DNA from: Allobosea sp. Root483D1
GTDB lineage: Bacteria; Pseudomonadota; Alphaproteobacteria; Rhizobiales; Beijerinckiaceae
DNA length: 64,000 bases
Direction: 5' to 3'
NCBI RefSeq assembly: GCF_001429505.1
Contig: NZ_LMJW01000022.1
Coordinates: 1,141,436 to 1,205,435, forward strand
The position numbers and the translations under genes were made by a program. A model generated the notes under the pieces. That model was not told the DNA's origin and ran no database searches. It saw only the letters and a list, made by a program, of their open reading frames with translations. Numbering within the stretch: position 1 is the stretch's first letter; each line of letters begins with the position of its first letter. Positions 56,005 through 64,000 of this stretch are shown in pieces.

Positions 56005-57345
56005 CTAGCGTTCGACCGAAACGTCGAGCCGCATTGCCGGGTGGATGCCGCAATAGAGCTCGTACCGTCCCGGCCGCGCGAAGGGCAGCGTCACCGACTG
56101 GCCAGGCTCCTGCGCGCCGGAATTGAACTTCTGCGGCCCGGTGTCGAGCCGGACATTATGGGTGCGGACATCGTCGTTGACGATCGTCAGGCTCTGCCCG
56201 GCCCGCACGCGCACCACCGAGGGCTGGAACAGCTTGTCCTTCTGCGAGATCACAATGCCCTCGCGCGCTGCCGGCGGAGCAGCGGGGCCCGCGGCGACCA
56301 AAGGCGCCGGCACAGGCGGGTTCTCACTCGACAAGACAGCCAGAAAGGCGAGCAGCGCCGCGCGCTCCGGCTGCGTCAGCGTGACCCGCTTCAGATCGGG
56401 CGACAGGCTCGGCCGCCGGACGACGCCATGATCGTAATGGTCGAGCACCGCATCGAGCGTCGCCAGCGAGCCGTCATGCATATAGGGCGCCGTCCAGGCG
56501 AGCTCGCGCAGCGACGGCGTCTGGAAGGCATGGTCGGCCGCCGGCAGGCCGATGATCTTGCCGCGTCCGAGATCGCTGCCGGCCAAGCCGATATCGTGGA
56601 AGGCCCGGTCGGTGAAGGCCCAGCCGGAATGGCAATTGCTGCAGCCTGCCTTGCCGTTGAAGAGGGCGAACCCCGCCTTCTCCTCGGCGTTCAGCGTCGC
56701 CTCATCGCCCTCGACCCAGGCGTCGAAGCGTGTTTTCGGCGAGACCAGGCTGCGCACATGGGTCGCGAGCGCGGCGGCGATCTGGTCCGGGCCGATCTGC
56801 GGATGCTCGGGAAACGCCTCGGCGAAGGCCTTGCGATAGGAACGATCGCGTCCGAGCCTGCCGGCGAGATGGGGCAGGCTCTCGCCCATTTCGAGCGGGT
56901 CTTCGATCGGCCCGCGCACCTGCTGCTCGAGCGTGCGTGCCCGGCCGTCCCAGAAATAGGCGGCTCCCCAGGCGAGATTCCACAGATGCGGGACATGCCG
57001 GACGAGCGGCTTCTTGGCGACGCCGCGACCGATCGGCACTCCGTCCGTGAGACCGAGCGCCGGATCATGGCAGCTCTTGCAGGAGACCGCACCGTTCACC
57101 GACAGAGCGGGATCGGAAAAAAGCCGGCGCCCGAGTGCGAGGCTGGCCGGCGTCGGCGGATTGGCATCGGGAAACGGTACACCGTCCGGCCGGCGATAGA
57201 GCCCCCGCAGGGCTCCGGTGTCGCCCGCCTCCGGCATCTGCTCCTGCGCCTGCGAGCCGCCGGTCAGCGCGAGCGCGGCTGCGAGCATGCCGGCGAGGAA
57301 CGCCTTGGGCAGCGACGGCGCCGGCTTTGTTTCGCCAAGGCCCAT
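56005..57345 (-). CDS. Di-heme cytochrome c peroxidase fused to a cupredoxin domain
   Basis: A 446-residue exported protein (signal LAGMLAAALALTGGSQAQ). Residues about 65-345 are a CcpA/MauG-type di-heme peroxidase with heme motifs CKSCH (89-93) and CSNCH (235-239), and the YMHDGS block near 288. After a Pro/Ala linker (345-361), residues 362-446 form a cupredoxin domain with a type 1 copper ligand set: His396 (RTHNVRL), Cys432, His435 and Met438 (CGIHPAM). The attached copper domain could feed electrons to the hemes. It starts 4 bp after the upstream gene's stop (TGAGGCGATG), so translation is coupled. Confidence 0.9.
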   Translation of the reverse strand: MGLGETKPAPSLPKAFLAGMLAAALALTGGSQAQEQMPEAGDTGALRGLYRRPDGVPFPDANPPTPASLALGRRLFSDPALSVNGAVSCKSCHDPALGLTDGVPIGRGVAKKPLVRHVPHLWNLAWGAAYFWDGRARTLEQQVRGPIEDPLEMGESLPHLAGRLGRDRSYRKAFAEAFPEHPQIGPDQIAAALATHVRSLVSPKTRFDAWVEGDEATLNAEEKAGFALFNGKAGCSNCHSGWAFTDRAFHDIGLAGSDLGRGKIIGLPAADHAFQTPSLRELAWTAPYMHDGSLATLDAVLDHYDHGVVRRPSLSPDLKRVTLTQPERAALLAFLAVLSSENPPVPAPLVAAGPAAPPAAREGIVISQKDKLFQPSVVRVRAGQSLTIVNDDVRTHNVRLDTGPQKFNSGAQEPGQSVTLPFARPGRYELYCGIHPAMRLDVSVER

Positions 57346-57349
57346 CGCC

Positions 57350-58219
57350 TCAGCGCAGGAAGTTCCCGGCCTGGAGCTCGACGCGGGCAATGTCGGAGAG
57401 GACGTCGCTGGCATCCTTCACCGGCTTCTTCGGTGCGACGGCCGCCGGCCAGGCCTGCTTCAGCCCGGCGAATGCGCTGCGCACCTCCTTGAGTGCATCG
57501 GCGTCCTTGGCCTGGAGATCGCTCGCGACGGCCTCGATCATCGCTTCGGCCTGCCAGACGAAGCCGCGCGAGTCCTGATACTCCACCGCCTTGGCGATGC
57601 GGCCCTTCTCGATCGCGTTGCCATATTCGTCGGCAGCGACCTTCAGCGCCTCGAGCGCGGTCTCGACCGAGAAGCGCGGCCAGTTCTGCTCGGCCGCACG
57701 CAGGCCGACATCGGCCTCGGCGAGCCGCTCCTGCACCTGCTTCAGCGCGCCGTCATACGCCTCCTTCTTCTTGGCCTTGACCGTCTGCACCAGCGCCTTC
57801 AGCGCCGCCTCGAAAGGGCGGACCTTGTAGGTGGAAAGGTCGCCCTTGATGCCGCCATAGATCTCCTCGGCCGGGTGCAGGAAATGCGGCAGCGCCTCGC
57901 CGAAGCGACCCTCGCGCACCAGTTCGTCGCCGACCAGAAGATGGCCGCGGATCAGGGCGATCGACCGTGCGAATTTCAGGTTCGGAGCGAGCGCCTCGGC
58001 CTTGCCGCCTTCGCCGCCCTCTCCGCCTTCGCCACCTTGCCCCTTGGCAGGCTTGGCCGGCGCGCCATGACTGCCCGCCGCATGCTGCGCGAGCTGGATA
58101 TCGTCCGCCTGACGCAAGCCCGGCGCCGCAGTGACCTGGCCGAAATTGGTACCGGCAAGACCCGTCCCCGCGACGACCACGGTGCCGAGGCCGAGCCAGA
58201 GTTTGCTGGTGGTCTTCAT
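57350..58219 (-). CDS. Secreted helical protein with HxxHPxEE motif, function unknown
   Basis: A 289-residue exported protein (signal through about residue 31). A Gly/Glu tract (GGEGGEGGEGG, 62-72) leads to an all-helical domain. Conserved-looking polar residues cluster: His93 (RGHLLVGDELV), His112, His115, Glu118 and Glu119 in PHFLHPAEEIYGG, then acidic helices (ALKVAADEYGNAIEKG). The His/Glu set suggests metal binding, loosely like imelysin-type iron proteins, but I cannot assign a family. AGGAGG precedes ATG 58219. It is coupled to the peroxidase-cupredoxin gene and divergent from the dioxygenase gene. Confidence 0.75.
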   Translation of the reverse strand: MKTTSKLWLGLGTVVVAGTGLAGTNFGQVTAAPGLRQADDIQLAQHAAGSHGAPAKPAKGQGGEGGEGGEGGKAEALAPNLKFARSIALIRGHLLVGDELVREGRFGEALPHFLHPAEEIYGGIKGDLSTYKVRPFEAALKALVQTVKAKKKEAYDGALKQVQERLAEADVGLRAAEQNWPRFSVETALEALKVAADEYGNAIEKGRIAKAVEYQDSRGFVWQAEAMIEAVASDLQAKDADALKEVRSAFAGLKQAWPAAVAPKKPVKDASDVLSDIARVELQAGNFLR

Positions 58220-58445
58220 CACGGCCTCCTGTCATTGAGCCGGTTCGACTTGGCCTGCCAAAGGGCTTCCAAGTCATCGCAGCGGCATGAGCCTGAATTC
58301 CCGGTCAGTCAAGGAAAGAGCTTGGATCGAAGTCTTGATTTTATTGATTCCAAAAAGGCTTGACCGAAGCGCCGAAGGTGGCCTTGCAGTAGACAGGTCG
58401 CGCCATGCCACCGCATGATGACCGAGCCTGCATGAAGGTCCCGCC

Positions 58446-59105
58446 ATGATCCTGCCTATCGGCAACGTCCTCAGCCCCAGCGAAATCGACGAGGTCCGGA
58501 TCGAGCTCGCCGCGATCCGTTTCGAGGATGGGCGCAGCACCGCCGGCTGGAGTGCAAGGCTGGTCAAGAACAACCGGCAGGCCGCGCCTGGGGCACGCAG
58601 CGAGGCGATGTGCCTAAAGCTCGCCGAGCACATCCTCGCCAACGAGGTCTTCGCCGCCGCCGTCCGGCCGAAGGCGCTGACGCCCCTGCTGATCAGCCGC
58701 TACCAGCCCGGCCAGGCCTATGGCAGCCATATCGACGACGCGCTGATTGGCGGCCTGCGCACCGACGTATCCTTCACCCTCTTCCTCGCCGCGCCCGAGA
58801 GCTATGAGGGCGGCGAACTGGTGATCGAAGGCACATCCGGCGACGAGCGGATCAAGCTGCCCGCCGGCTCGCTGATCGCCTACCCCTCGACGAGCCTGCA
58901 CCATGTTGCGCCGGTGACGGCAGGCGAGCGCCTCGCCGCCGTCGGCTGGGCCCGCAGTTTCATCCGCGACAGCGGCCAGCGCGAGATCCTGTTCGATCTC
59001 GACCGCGCGAGGCGCGCTCTGTTCGCCCGCGAAGGCAAGACGGCCGAGTTCGACCTCTTGTCGAAGTCGCTCGCCAACCTGACCCGGATGTGGGCGGAAG
59101 ATTGA
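58446..59105 (+). CDS. Fe(II)/2-oxoglutarate dioxygenase, PiuC/YbiX type
   Basis: A 219-residue PKHD-type hydroxylase. Iron ligands His95 and Asp97 (GSHIDDA) and His152 (SLHHVAPV), with Arg162 (GERLAAVGW) for 2-oxoglutarate. PiuC/YbiX proteins are iron-starvation induced and usually lie next to siderophore receptors; the substrate is unknown. Here no receptor is adjacent. It shares a 226-bp promoter region with the divergent secreted protein; that region contains an AT-rich stretch near 58335-58360. Confidence 0.9.
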   Translation: MILPIGNVLSPSEIDEVRIELAAIRFEDGRSTAGWSARLVKNNRQAAPGARSEAMCLKLAEHILANEVFAAAVRPKALTPLLISRYQPGQAYGSHIDDALIGGLRTDVSFTLFLAAPESYEGGELVIEGTSGDERIKLPAGSLIAYPSTSLHHVAPVTAGERLAAVGWARSFIRDSGQREILFDLDRARRALFAREGKTAEFDLLSKSLANLTRMWAED

Positions 59106-59121
59106 GGTCGCGGCAACCCGG

Positions 59122-59649
59122 TCAGCCGAGCCGCAACTCCCGAACGACCTGCTCGACGAGCGCCTCCTTGCTCGCCTCGATCTGGACGACGAGCGGATTC
59201 TCGTCCGCGCCCGGCTCCTCCAGCGTCGCAAACTGGCTGTCGAGCAGCGAAGGCGGCATAAAATGGTGCTGGCGGGCGGCCATGCGTTCGCCGATCAGCT
59301 CGCGCGAGCCCTTGAGATAGACCAGCGCCACATCCGGCCGCTTCCCAACGATTACGTCACGATAGGCTTTCCTCAGCGCCGAGCAGGTGACGATGCCGTG
59401 GCCACCGGTGGTGCGCAATTCGTCGATCCAGGCGGCGATCGCCGCAAGCCAGGGCTTGCGGTCCTCGTCGGTCAGCGGGATACCGCCCGACATCTTCGCA
59501 ACATTCGCAGGCGGATGAAAAGAGTCGGCGTCGCGGAACGGCCAGCCGAGCTTCTCGGCGAGCCGCTCGCCGAGCGAGGTCTTGCCCGAGCTCGCCACGC
59601 CCATGACGACAACCACCGCCGGCGCGCCGGCTCCGTTCGCGCGGCTCAT
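59122..59649 (-). CDS. gntK: Gluconokinase
   Basis: A 175-residue P-loop gluconokinase converting gluconate to 6-phosphogluconate. Walker A GVASSGKTSLG, then FRDADSFHPPANVAKMSGGIPLTD (split) and the CSALRKAYRD substrate block. It starts 4 bp after the gnd stop with a shared TGAGGCGATG junction, so kinase and dehydrogenase are coupled and act in sequence. Confidence 0.93.
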   Translation of the reverse strand: MSRANGAGAPAVVVVMGVASSGKTSLGERLAEKLGWPFRDADSFHPPANVAKMSGGIPLTDEDRKPWLAAIAAWIDELRTTGGHGIVTCSALRKAYRDVIVGKRPDVALVYLKGSRELIGERMAARQHHFMPPSLLDSQFATLEEPGADENPLVVQIEASKEALVEQVVRELRLG

Positions 59650-59653
59650 CGCC

Positions 59654-60640
59654 TCAGCCCTGCTTCTTCGGCTCGACATGGCCGCCGAAGCCGGCGCGCA
59701 TGGCGGAAAGGATCTTCTCGGCGAAGGTATGGTCCTTGCGCGAACGGAAGCGGGTGTAGAGCGAGGAGGTCAGCACCTCGGCCGGTGTCGCGGTCTCGAT
59801 CGCCGCCTGCACCGTCCAGCGCCCCTCGCCCGAATCCGAGACATGGCCGGAATAGGCGCCGAGCTCCTCGTCGGCGGCGAGCGCCTCGGCGGTGAGATCG
59901 AGCAGCCAGGAGGTGACGACCGAGCCGCGCCGCCAGACCTCGGAGATCTCGGCGACGTCGAAATCGAAGCCGTATTCCTCCGGCAACCCCTCCTTGGCCG
60001 AGGCGTTGCGCAGGAGGTCGAACCCTTCGGCGAAGGCCTGCATCATCCCGTATTCGATGCCGTTATGGATCATCTTGACGAAGTGGCCGGCGCCAGCCGG
60101 GCCGCAATGCAGATAGCCCTGCTCGGCCGTCGGATTGCGGCCGTCACGATGCTTGGTCGGCTCGATCTCGCCCTTGCCCGGCGCCAGCGCCTGGAAGATC
60201 GGCTCGAGCCGGTCGAACACCTGCTTGTCGCCGCCGATCATCAGGCAATAGCCGCGCTCCAGCCCGTGCACGCCGCCGGAGGTGCCGATGTCGAGATAGT
60301 GCAGGCCCTTGGCCTCGAGCTCGCGCCCGCGCCGGACATCGTCCTTCCAGAAGGCGTTGCCGCCATCGATCAGCGTATCACCAGGCGCCAGCATCGCCGC
60401 GAGCTCGGCGAGCGTTTTCTCGGTGATCTCGCCGGCTGGCAGCATGATCCAGATCGCGCGCGGCGCCTGCAGGTTCGCCACCATCTCCTTGAGATCGCCG
60501 ACATTGACGGCGCCGTCCTTGGCGAGCGCCTCGCCCGGCTTCGGGTCGCGGTCATGGACCACGCATTGGTGCCCGGCGCGGTGCAGCCGGCGGACGATAT
60601 TGGCTCCCATGCGGCCGAGGCCGACCACTCCAAGCTGCAT
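59654..60640 (-). CDS. gnd: 6-phosphogluconate dehydrogenase, decarboxylating (short type)
   Basis: A 328-residue short-form Gnd (GntZ/YqeC-like, often NAD-linked) that oxidises 6-phosphogluconate to ribulose 5-phosphate. Rossmann motif GVVGLGRMGANIVRRL, DGGNAFWKDD, GTSGGVHGLERG and catalytic Lys in HFVKMIHNGIEYGMM. Being about 150 residues shorter than the E. coli enzyme is normal for this subgroup. It is upstream of and coupled to gntK. Confidence 0.93.
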   Translation of the reverse strand: MQLGVVGLGRMGANIVRRLHRAGHQCVVHDRDPKPGEALAKDGAVNVGDLKEMVANLQAPRAIWIMLPAGEITEKTLAELAAMLAPGDTLIDGGNAFWKDDVRRGRELEAKGLHYLDIGTSGGVHGLERGYCLMIGGDKQVFDRLEPIFQALAPGKGEIEPTKHRDGRNPTAEQGYLHCGPAGAGHFVKMIHNGIEYGMMQAFAEGFDLLRNASAKEGLPEEYGFDFDVAEISEVWRRGSVVTSWLLDLTAEALAADEELGAYSGHVSDSGEGRWTVQAAIETATPAEVLTSSLYTRFRSRKDHTFAEKILSAMRAGFGGHVEPKKQG

Positions 60641-60853
60641 CGCGAACGCTCCTGCCGGCCGGCGGGAAGCCGGCTTTGGCGACGCTACATGCCCCGGCCG
60701 ACAGCGGCGAGCAAGCATCGCGCGGCCGGCACGCTAGCTGCATCGTGTTGTCCGGGCAGTCTGGCGGTCGAGCAAAAGCTTGCCTAAACCCGGCCGACGC
60801 TTCTTTTTCATGAGCGGCGGGTATCCACAGCGAAGGCAGGCAAAGGGAGCGTT

Positions 60854-62668
60854 ATGGCGGCGGAGGGTTTCTCACAGGATCTGGTTCAGGCGGTCGGGCT
60901 TCTGGGCGCGGGCGTCATCGCGGTGCCGATCTTCCGCAAGCTCAAGCTCGGCTCGGTGCTCGGCTATTTCGCCGGCGGCCTCGTCATCGGCCCCTCCGGC
61001 ATCGGCCTGTTCTCCAATCCCGAAAGCGTGCTCCACGTCGCCGAGTTCGGCGTCGTCATGTTCCTGTTCATCATCGGGCTGGAGATGCAGCCCTCGCGGC
61101 TCTGGAACCTGCGCGGCGAGATCTTCGGCCTCGGGGTCGCCCAGGTCGGGCTCTGCGGCGCACTTCTGACCGGAGTCGGTATCCTTGCCGGCCTGCCTCC
61201 TGCCGCAGCCTTCATCGCCGGCATGGGTTTCGTTTTGTCCTCCACTGCCGTCGTGATGCAGATGCTGAACGAGCGCGGCGAAGCCTCGACGCCGCAGGGC
61301 CAGCAGGCGGTCTCGATCCTGCTGCTCGAAGATCTCGCCATCGTACCGCTGCTCGCGGTCGTCGCCGTGCTGGCGCCGGCGAAGGCGGCGGACAGCGGCG
61401 GCCTGATGCCCCTGCTGATCGGGACCGGCTCGCTCATCGGCCTCGTCGTCGCCGGCAAATGGCTGCTCAATCCGATGTTCCGGCTGCTCGCCAATGCGCA
61501 GGCCCGCGAGGTCATGACCGGCGCGGCGCTGCTCGTCGTGCTCGGCTCGGCCCTGGCGATGCAGCTCGGCGGCCTCTCGATGGCGATGGGCGCCTTCCTC
61601 GCCGGCGTGCTGCTCTCGGAATCGACCTTCCGCCACCAGCTCGAGGCCGACATCGAGCCGTTCCGCGGCCTCTTGCTCGGCATGTTCTTCCTCGCGGTCG
61701 GCATGTCGCTCGACCTCAAGCTGATCGGCCAGGAATGGCGGGCTGTGGCGCTCGGCGTCGCCGCCTTCATGCTGGTCAAGGCGGCCGGCATCTTCATCGT
61801 CGCCAAGCTGTTCCGTACCCGCACGCGCAATGCGATCACCCGCGTCGCATTGTTCTCGCAGGGCGGCGAGTTCGCCTTCGTGCTCTACAGCGCCGCGGCC
61901 GCGGCCGGCATCTTCGATGCGCGGGTCAATGCGATCGCCAGCGCCATCGTGATCCTGTCGATGGCGATCACGCCATTGGTCGTCCTCGCCATCGACCGCT
62001 TCATGCCGGCCGAGCGGGAATCGCTGGATGGCATCGAGCATGCCGAGGGGCTCAAGGGACGCATCCTCGTCATCGGCTTCGGACGTTTCGGCCAGGTCGC
62101 GAGCCAGGCTTTGCTCGCCCGTGGCTGCAGCATCTCGCTGATCGAGACCGATGTGGAGATGATCCAGGCTGCCGCGAGCTTCGGCTTCAAGGTCTACTAT
62201 GGCGACGGCACCCGCGCAGACATCCTGCATGCCTCGGGCGCCCATCAGGCTGAGGCGATCCTGGTCTGCGTCGAGAAGCGCGAGACGGCCAACGCGATCG
62301 TACGGGTGGCGCAGGCCGAGTTCCCGCATGCGAAGCTGTTCGTGCGCGCCTTCGACCGCGGCCATTCGATGGACCTGATTAGGGCCGGCGTCGACTATCA
62401 GATCCGCGAGACCTTCGAATCCGCCATGGTCTTCGGCGGCGAAGTGCTGCGCGCGCTGGGCGTGCCCGAGGACGAGGCGATCGAGATCGTCGAGGACGTG
62501 CGCCGTCGCGACGCCGAGCGCCTCGACCTCCAGGTCGCCAGCGACATCCATGCCGGTCAGGATCTGATCCATTACGGCAACCAGCCGATCCCTGCCCCGC
62601 TCACCAAGCCGAAGGCGGCGGGCACGGTCATTGGCGACCTTCCGGCCTCGGCCGGCGCCAGGCCATAA
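60854..62668 (+). CDS. CPA2 family monovalent cation:proton antiporter (KefB/KefC-like)
   Basis: A 604-residue transporter: 12-13 membrane helices (residues about 8-390, with FLFIIGLEMQPSRLW and LLLEDLAIVPLLAVVAVLAP) and a cytoplasmic RCK/TrkA-N domain from about 398 (RILVIGFGRFGQVASQAL, a GxGxxG nucleotide site; DGTRADILHASG). It probably exchanges K+ for H+ under nucleotide or glutathione control. No KefF/KefG ancillary gene is adjacent. GGGAGC precedes ATG 60854. Confidence 0.9.
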   Translation: MAAEGFSQDLVQAVGLLGAGVIAVPIFRKLKLGSVLGYFAGGLVIGPSGIGLFSNPESVLHVAEFGVVMFLFIIGLEMQPSRLWNLRGEIFGLGVAQVGLCGALLTGVGILAGLPPAAAFIAGMGFVLSSTAVVMQMLNERGEASTPQGQQAVSILLLEDLAIVPLLAVVAVLAPAKAADSGGLMPLLIGTGSLIGLVVAGKWLLNPMFRLLANAQAREVMTGAALLVVLGSALAMQLGGLSMAMGAFLAGVLLSESTFRHQLEADIEPFRGLLLGMFFLAVGMSLDLKLIGQEWRAVALGVAAFMLVKAAGIFIVAKLFRTRTRNAITRVALFSQGGEFAFVLYSAAAAAGIFDARVNAIASAIVILSMAITPLVVLAIDRFMPAERESLDGIEHAEGLKGRILVIGFGRFGQVASQALLARGCSISLIETDVEMIQAAASFGFKVYYGDGTRADILHASGAHQAEAILVCVEKRETANAIVRVAQAEFPHAKLFVRAFDRGHSMDLIRAGVDYQIRETFESAMVFGGEVLRALGVPEDEAIEIVEDVRRRDAERLDLQVASDIHAGQDLIHYGNQPIPAPLTKPKAAGTVIGDLPASAGARP

Positions 62669-62687
62669 GGCCCGGCGCCGAGCCCGG

Positions 62688-62978
62688 TCAGGGGAACATC
62701 AGCGGCAGCGGCTCGGCCTGCCAGGTGGGCTCGACCGCGAGCAGCCTGACGTCAGCCGGAGCAAGCCCGTCGCCGATGGCCTCGGCGACGAAGCGCTCGG
62801 CGCTCGCCCTGTCGGGGAAGCCGACCGCCACGAGCGTGTTACCAGGGACATTCCGGTCGCGGGCGACGAAGCTGAGCTTTGCCCGCTCGCGGAGTCCGAG
62901 CCGGCCGACGCGCGCCAGCAGGGCCTCGCGCAGATCCTTGCGCCCCGCCGCGATCTCGCAGAGGACGAGCGCCTCCAT
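62688..62978 (-). CDS. Small protein of unknown function coupled to acdS
   Basis: A 96-residue alpha/beta protein (EALVLCEIAAGRKDLREALL ... LVAVGFPDRASAERFVAEAI). The strand-helix pattern would fit a ferredoxin-like dimeric barrel, but I recognise no family. It starts 5 bp past the acdS stop, so it is very likely cotranslated. A TTG at 62987 overlapping that stop is an alternative start. Confidence 0.6.
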   Translation of the reverse strand: MEALVLCEIAAGRKDLREALLARVGRLGLRERAKLSFVARDRNVPGNTLVAVGFPDRASAERFVAEAIGDGLAPADVRLLAVEPTWQAEPLPLMFP

Positions 62979-62983
62979 GGCGC

Positions 62984-63994
62984 TCAACCGTTGCGGAAGG
63001 TGTAGCTGTAGCCGTTGATCGCCGGCACGCCGCCAAGATGGGCGTAGAGCACCTTCGATCCCGCCGGGAAGAAGCCTTTCCTCACCAGGTCGATCATGCC
63101 CTGCATCGATTTCCCCTCATAGACGGGGTCGGTCATCATGCCCTCGAGCCGGGCCGAGAGTCTGATCGCCTCGATCGTCTCCTTTGAGGGCACGCCATAG
63201 ACCGGATAGGCGTAGTCCTCGTTCAGCACGATGTCGTCTGCGGTGATCGCCTTGCCGCCAACGAGATCGGAGGTCTTCTGGGCGATGTCGAGCACCTGCG
63301 CCCGGGTCTGTGCCGGCGTGAAGGAGGCGTCGATGCCGATGACATTGCGCTGGCGGCCATCCTTGGCGAAGCCGACGACCATGCCGGCATGGGTCGAGCC
63401 GGTGACGGTGCAGACGACGATGTAGTCGAACTGGAAGCCGAGCTCGGCCTCCTGCGCCCTCACCTCCTCGGCAAAGCCGACATAGCCGAGCCCGCCGAAC
63501 TTGTGCACGGAGGCGCCGGCCGGGATCGCATAGGGCTTGCCGCCCTTGGCCTTCACATCCGCCAGCGCGTTTTCCCAGCTCGCCCGGATACCGATGTCGA
63601 AGCCCTCGTCGACCAGCTCGACATGGGCGCCCATCACCCGCGACAGCAGGATATTGCCGACCCGGTCATAGACCGCATCCTCATGCGGCACCCAGCTCTC
63701 CTGCACCAGGCGGCACTTCATGCCGATCTTGGCGGCCGTCGCCGCGACCATGCGGGTGTGGTTCGACTGGACGCCGCCGATCGAGACCAGCGTATCGGCG
63801 CCCGAGGTGATCGCGTCCGGCACGATGTATTCGAGCTTGCGCAATTTATTGCCGCCGAAGGCGAGGCCGGAATTGCAATCTTCGCGCTTGGCATAGAGCT
63901 CGACGGCGCCGCCGAGATGCGCGGAAAGGCGCGGCAGCTTCTCGATCGGCGACGGCCCGAAGGTCAGGGGATAGCGTTCGAACTTGGCGAGCAT
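62984..63994 (-). CDS. acdS: 1-Aminocyclopropane-1-carboxylate deaminase
   Basis: A 336-residue PLP enzyme that opens the ethylene precursor ACC to 2-oxobutyrate and ammonia, lowering plant ethylene. PLP Lys50 (AFGGNKLRKLEY), SIGGVQSNHTR, and the two residues that separate true deaminases from D-cysteine desulfhydrase: Glu in VYEGKSMQG and Leu in YAHLGGVP. The start ATG lies 6 bp from the window end, so its promoter is not visible. AcdS often has an Lrp-like acdR neighbour; that would lie beyond the window. Confidence 0.95.
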   Translation of the reverse strand: MLAKFERYPLTFGPSPIEKLPRLSAHLGGAVELYAKREDCNSGLAFGGNKLRKLEYIVPDAITSGADTLVSIGGVQSNHTRMVAATAAKIGMKCRLVQESWVPHEDAVYDRVGNILLSRVMGAHVELVDEGFDIGIRASWENALADVKAKGGKPYAIPAGASVHKFGGLGYVGFAEEVRAQEAELGFQFDYIVVCTVTGSTHAGMVVGFAKDGRQRNVIGIDASFTPAQTRAQVLDIAQKTSDLVGGKAITADDIVLNEDYAYPVYGVPSKETIEAIRLSARLEGMMTDPVYEGKSMQGMIDLVRKGFFPAGSKVLYAHLGGVPAINGYSYTFRNG

Positions 63995-64000
63995 GGCGGG

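Noticed and set aside
57998..58045. Glycine/glutamate-coding tract in the secreted protein as a DNA microsatellite
   Set aside because: It is a short in-frame GGE repeat of a few units, consistent with a flexible linker; no sign of a contingency locus.
49949..60640. A single sugar-acid catabolic cluster joining the enolase-superfamily gene, UxaA and gntK/gnd
   Set aside because: The genes are spread over 11 kb on both strands among unrelated genes, with no shared regulator or transporter, so I treat them as separate units.

Overview
The window reads as a chromosomal segment of a GC-rich alphaproteobacterium of the order Hyphomicrobiales (Rhizobiales); a Bosea-like bacterium is my best guess. 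Four things point that way: the erpA/dgt/argS/SPOR/nagZ/scpA/scpB/tatABC gene order typical of this order, an ExoR-like Sel1 protein, an AcdS-type ACC deaminase common in plant-associated members, and dispersed palindromic intergenic repeats. Housekeeping genes (gyrA, argS, ilvD, gnd, tatABC) argue for chromosome rather than plasmid. I saw no tRNA, rRNA, CRISPR array, transposase or prophage.

Layout. 0-11 kb: an ExoR-like periplasmic protein overlapping ilvD, a ferric-iron ABC transporter (binding protein and fused permease, preceded by two Irr/ICE-like repeats), an AsmA protein, and gyrA with an unusual quinolone-resistance region. 11-20 kb: MarC, a PepSY membrane protein with a small Cys-rich partner, two unknown coupled genes, a frameshifted gamma-glutamylcyclotransferase-like gene, a DJ-1/PfpI enzyme divergent from a GlxA regulator, GNAT, a secreted MetX-like esterase and an M20 peptidase. 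20-33 kb: an orphan peptide-binding protein, an overlapping DUF2336/transglycosylase-like pair, a MaoC plus CoA-ester-lyase pair, a divergent MFS pump/LysR pair, a nitroreductase/flavin reductase/mini-protein operon, and SGNH plus OpgC cell-envelope genes.

33-47 kb is the conserved block tatC-tatB-tatA / scpB-scpA / nagZ / SPOR / argS / dgt / erpA. It is interrupted by an iron-type ABC ATPase (probably the partner lacking at the 3.4-6.2 kb iron locus) and by an orphan TRAP binding protein plus a ureohydrolase. 47-64 kb: an HD-GYP protein, HPP, a double cold-shock protein, an enolase-superfamily dehydratase, LysE, a sirtuin, an aminotransferase, DoxX, a UxaA-type dehydratase, an unusual di-heme peroxidase/cupredoxin fusion coupled to a secreted protein of unknown function and divergent from a PiuC-like dioxygenase, gluconokinase and 6-phosphogluconate dehydrogenase, a CPA2 antiporter, and AcdS.

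Two themes run through the window. One is iron and redox handling (iron ABC parts, PepSY/PiuB-like protein, ErpA, PiuC, peroxidase-cupredoxin). The other is two families of about 100-bp palindromic repeats placed directly at gene 3' ends: family A supplies the stop codon itself, and family B lies 5-32 bp after a stop, always in the same orientation to that gene. The best candidate for an undescribed system is the 56.0-59.1 kb peroxidase-cupredoxin / HxxHPxEE-protein / dioxygenase locus.
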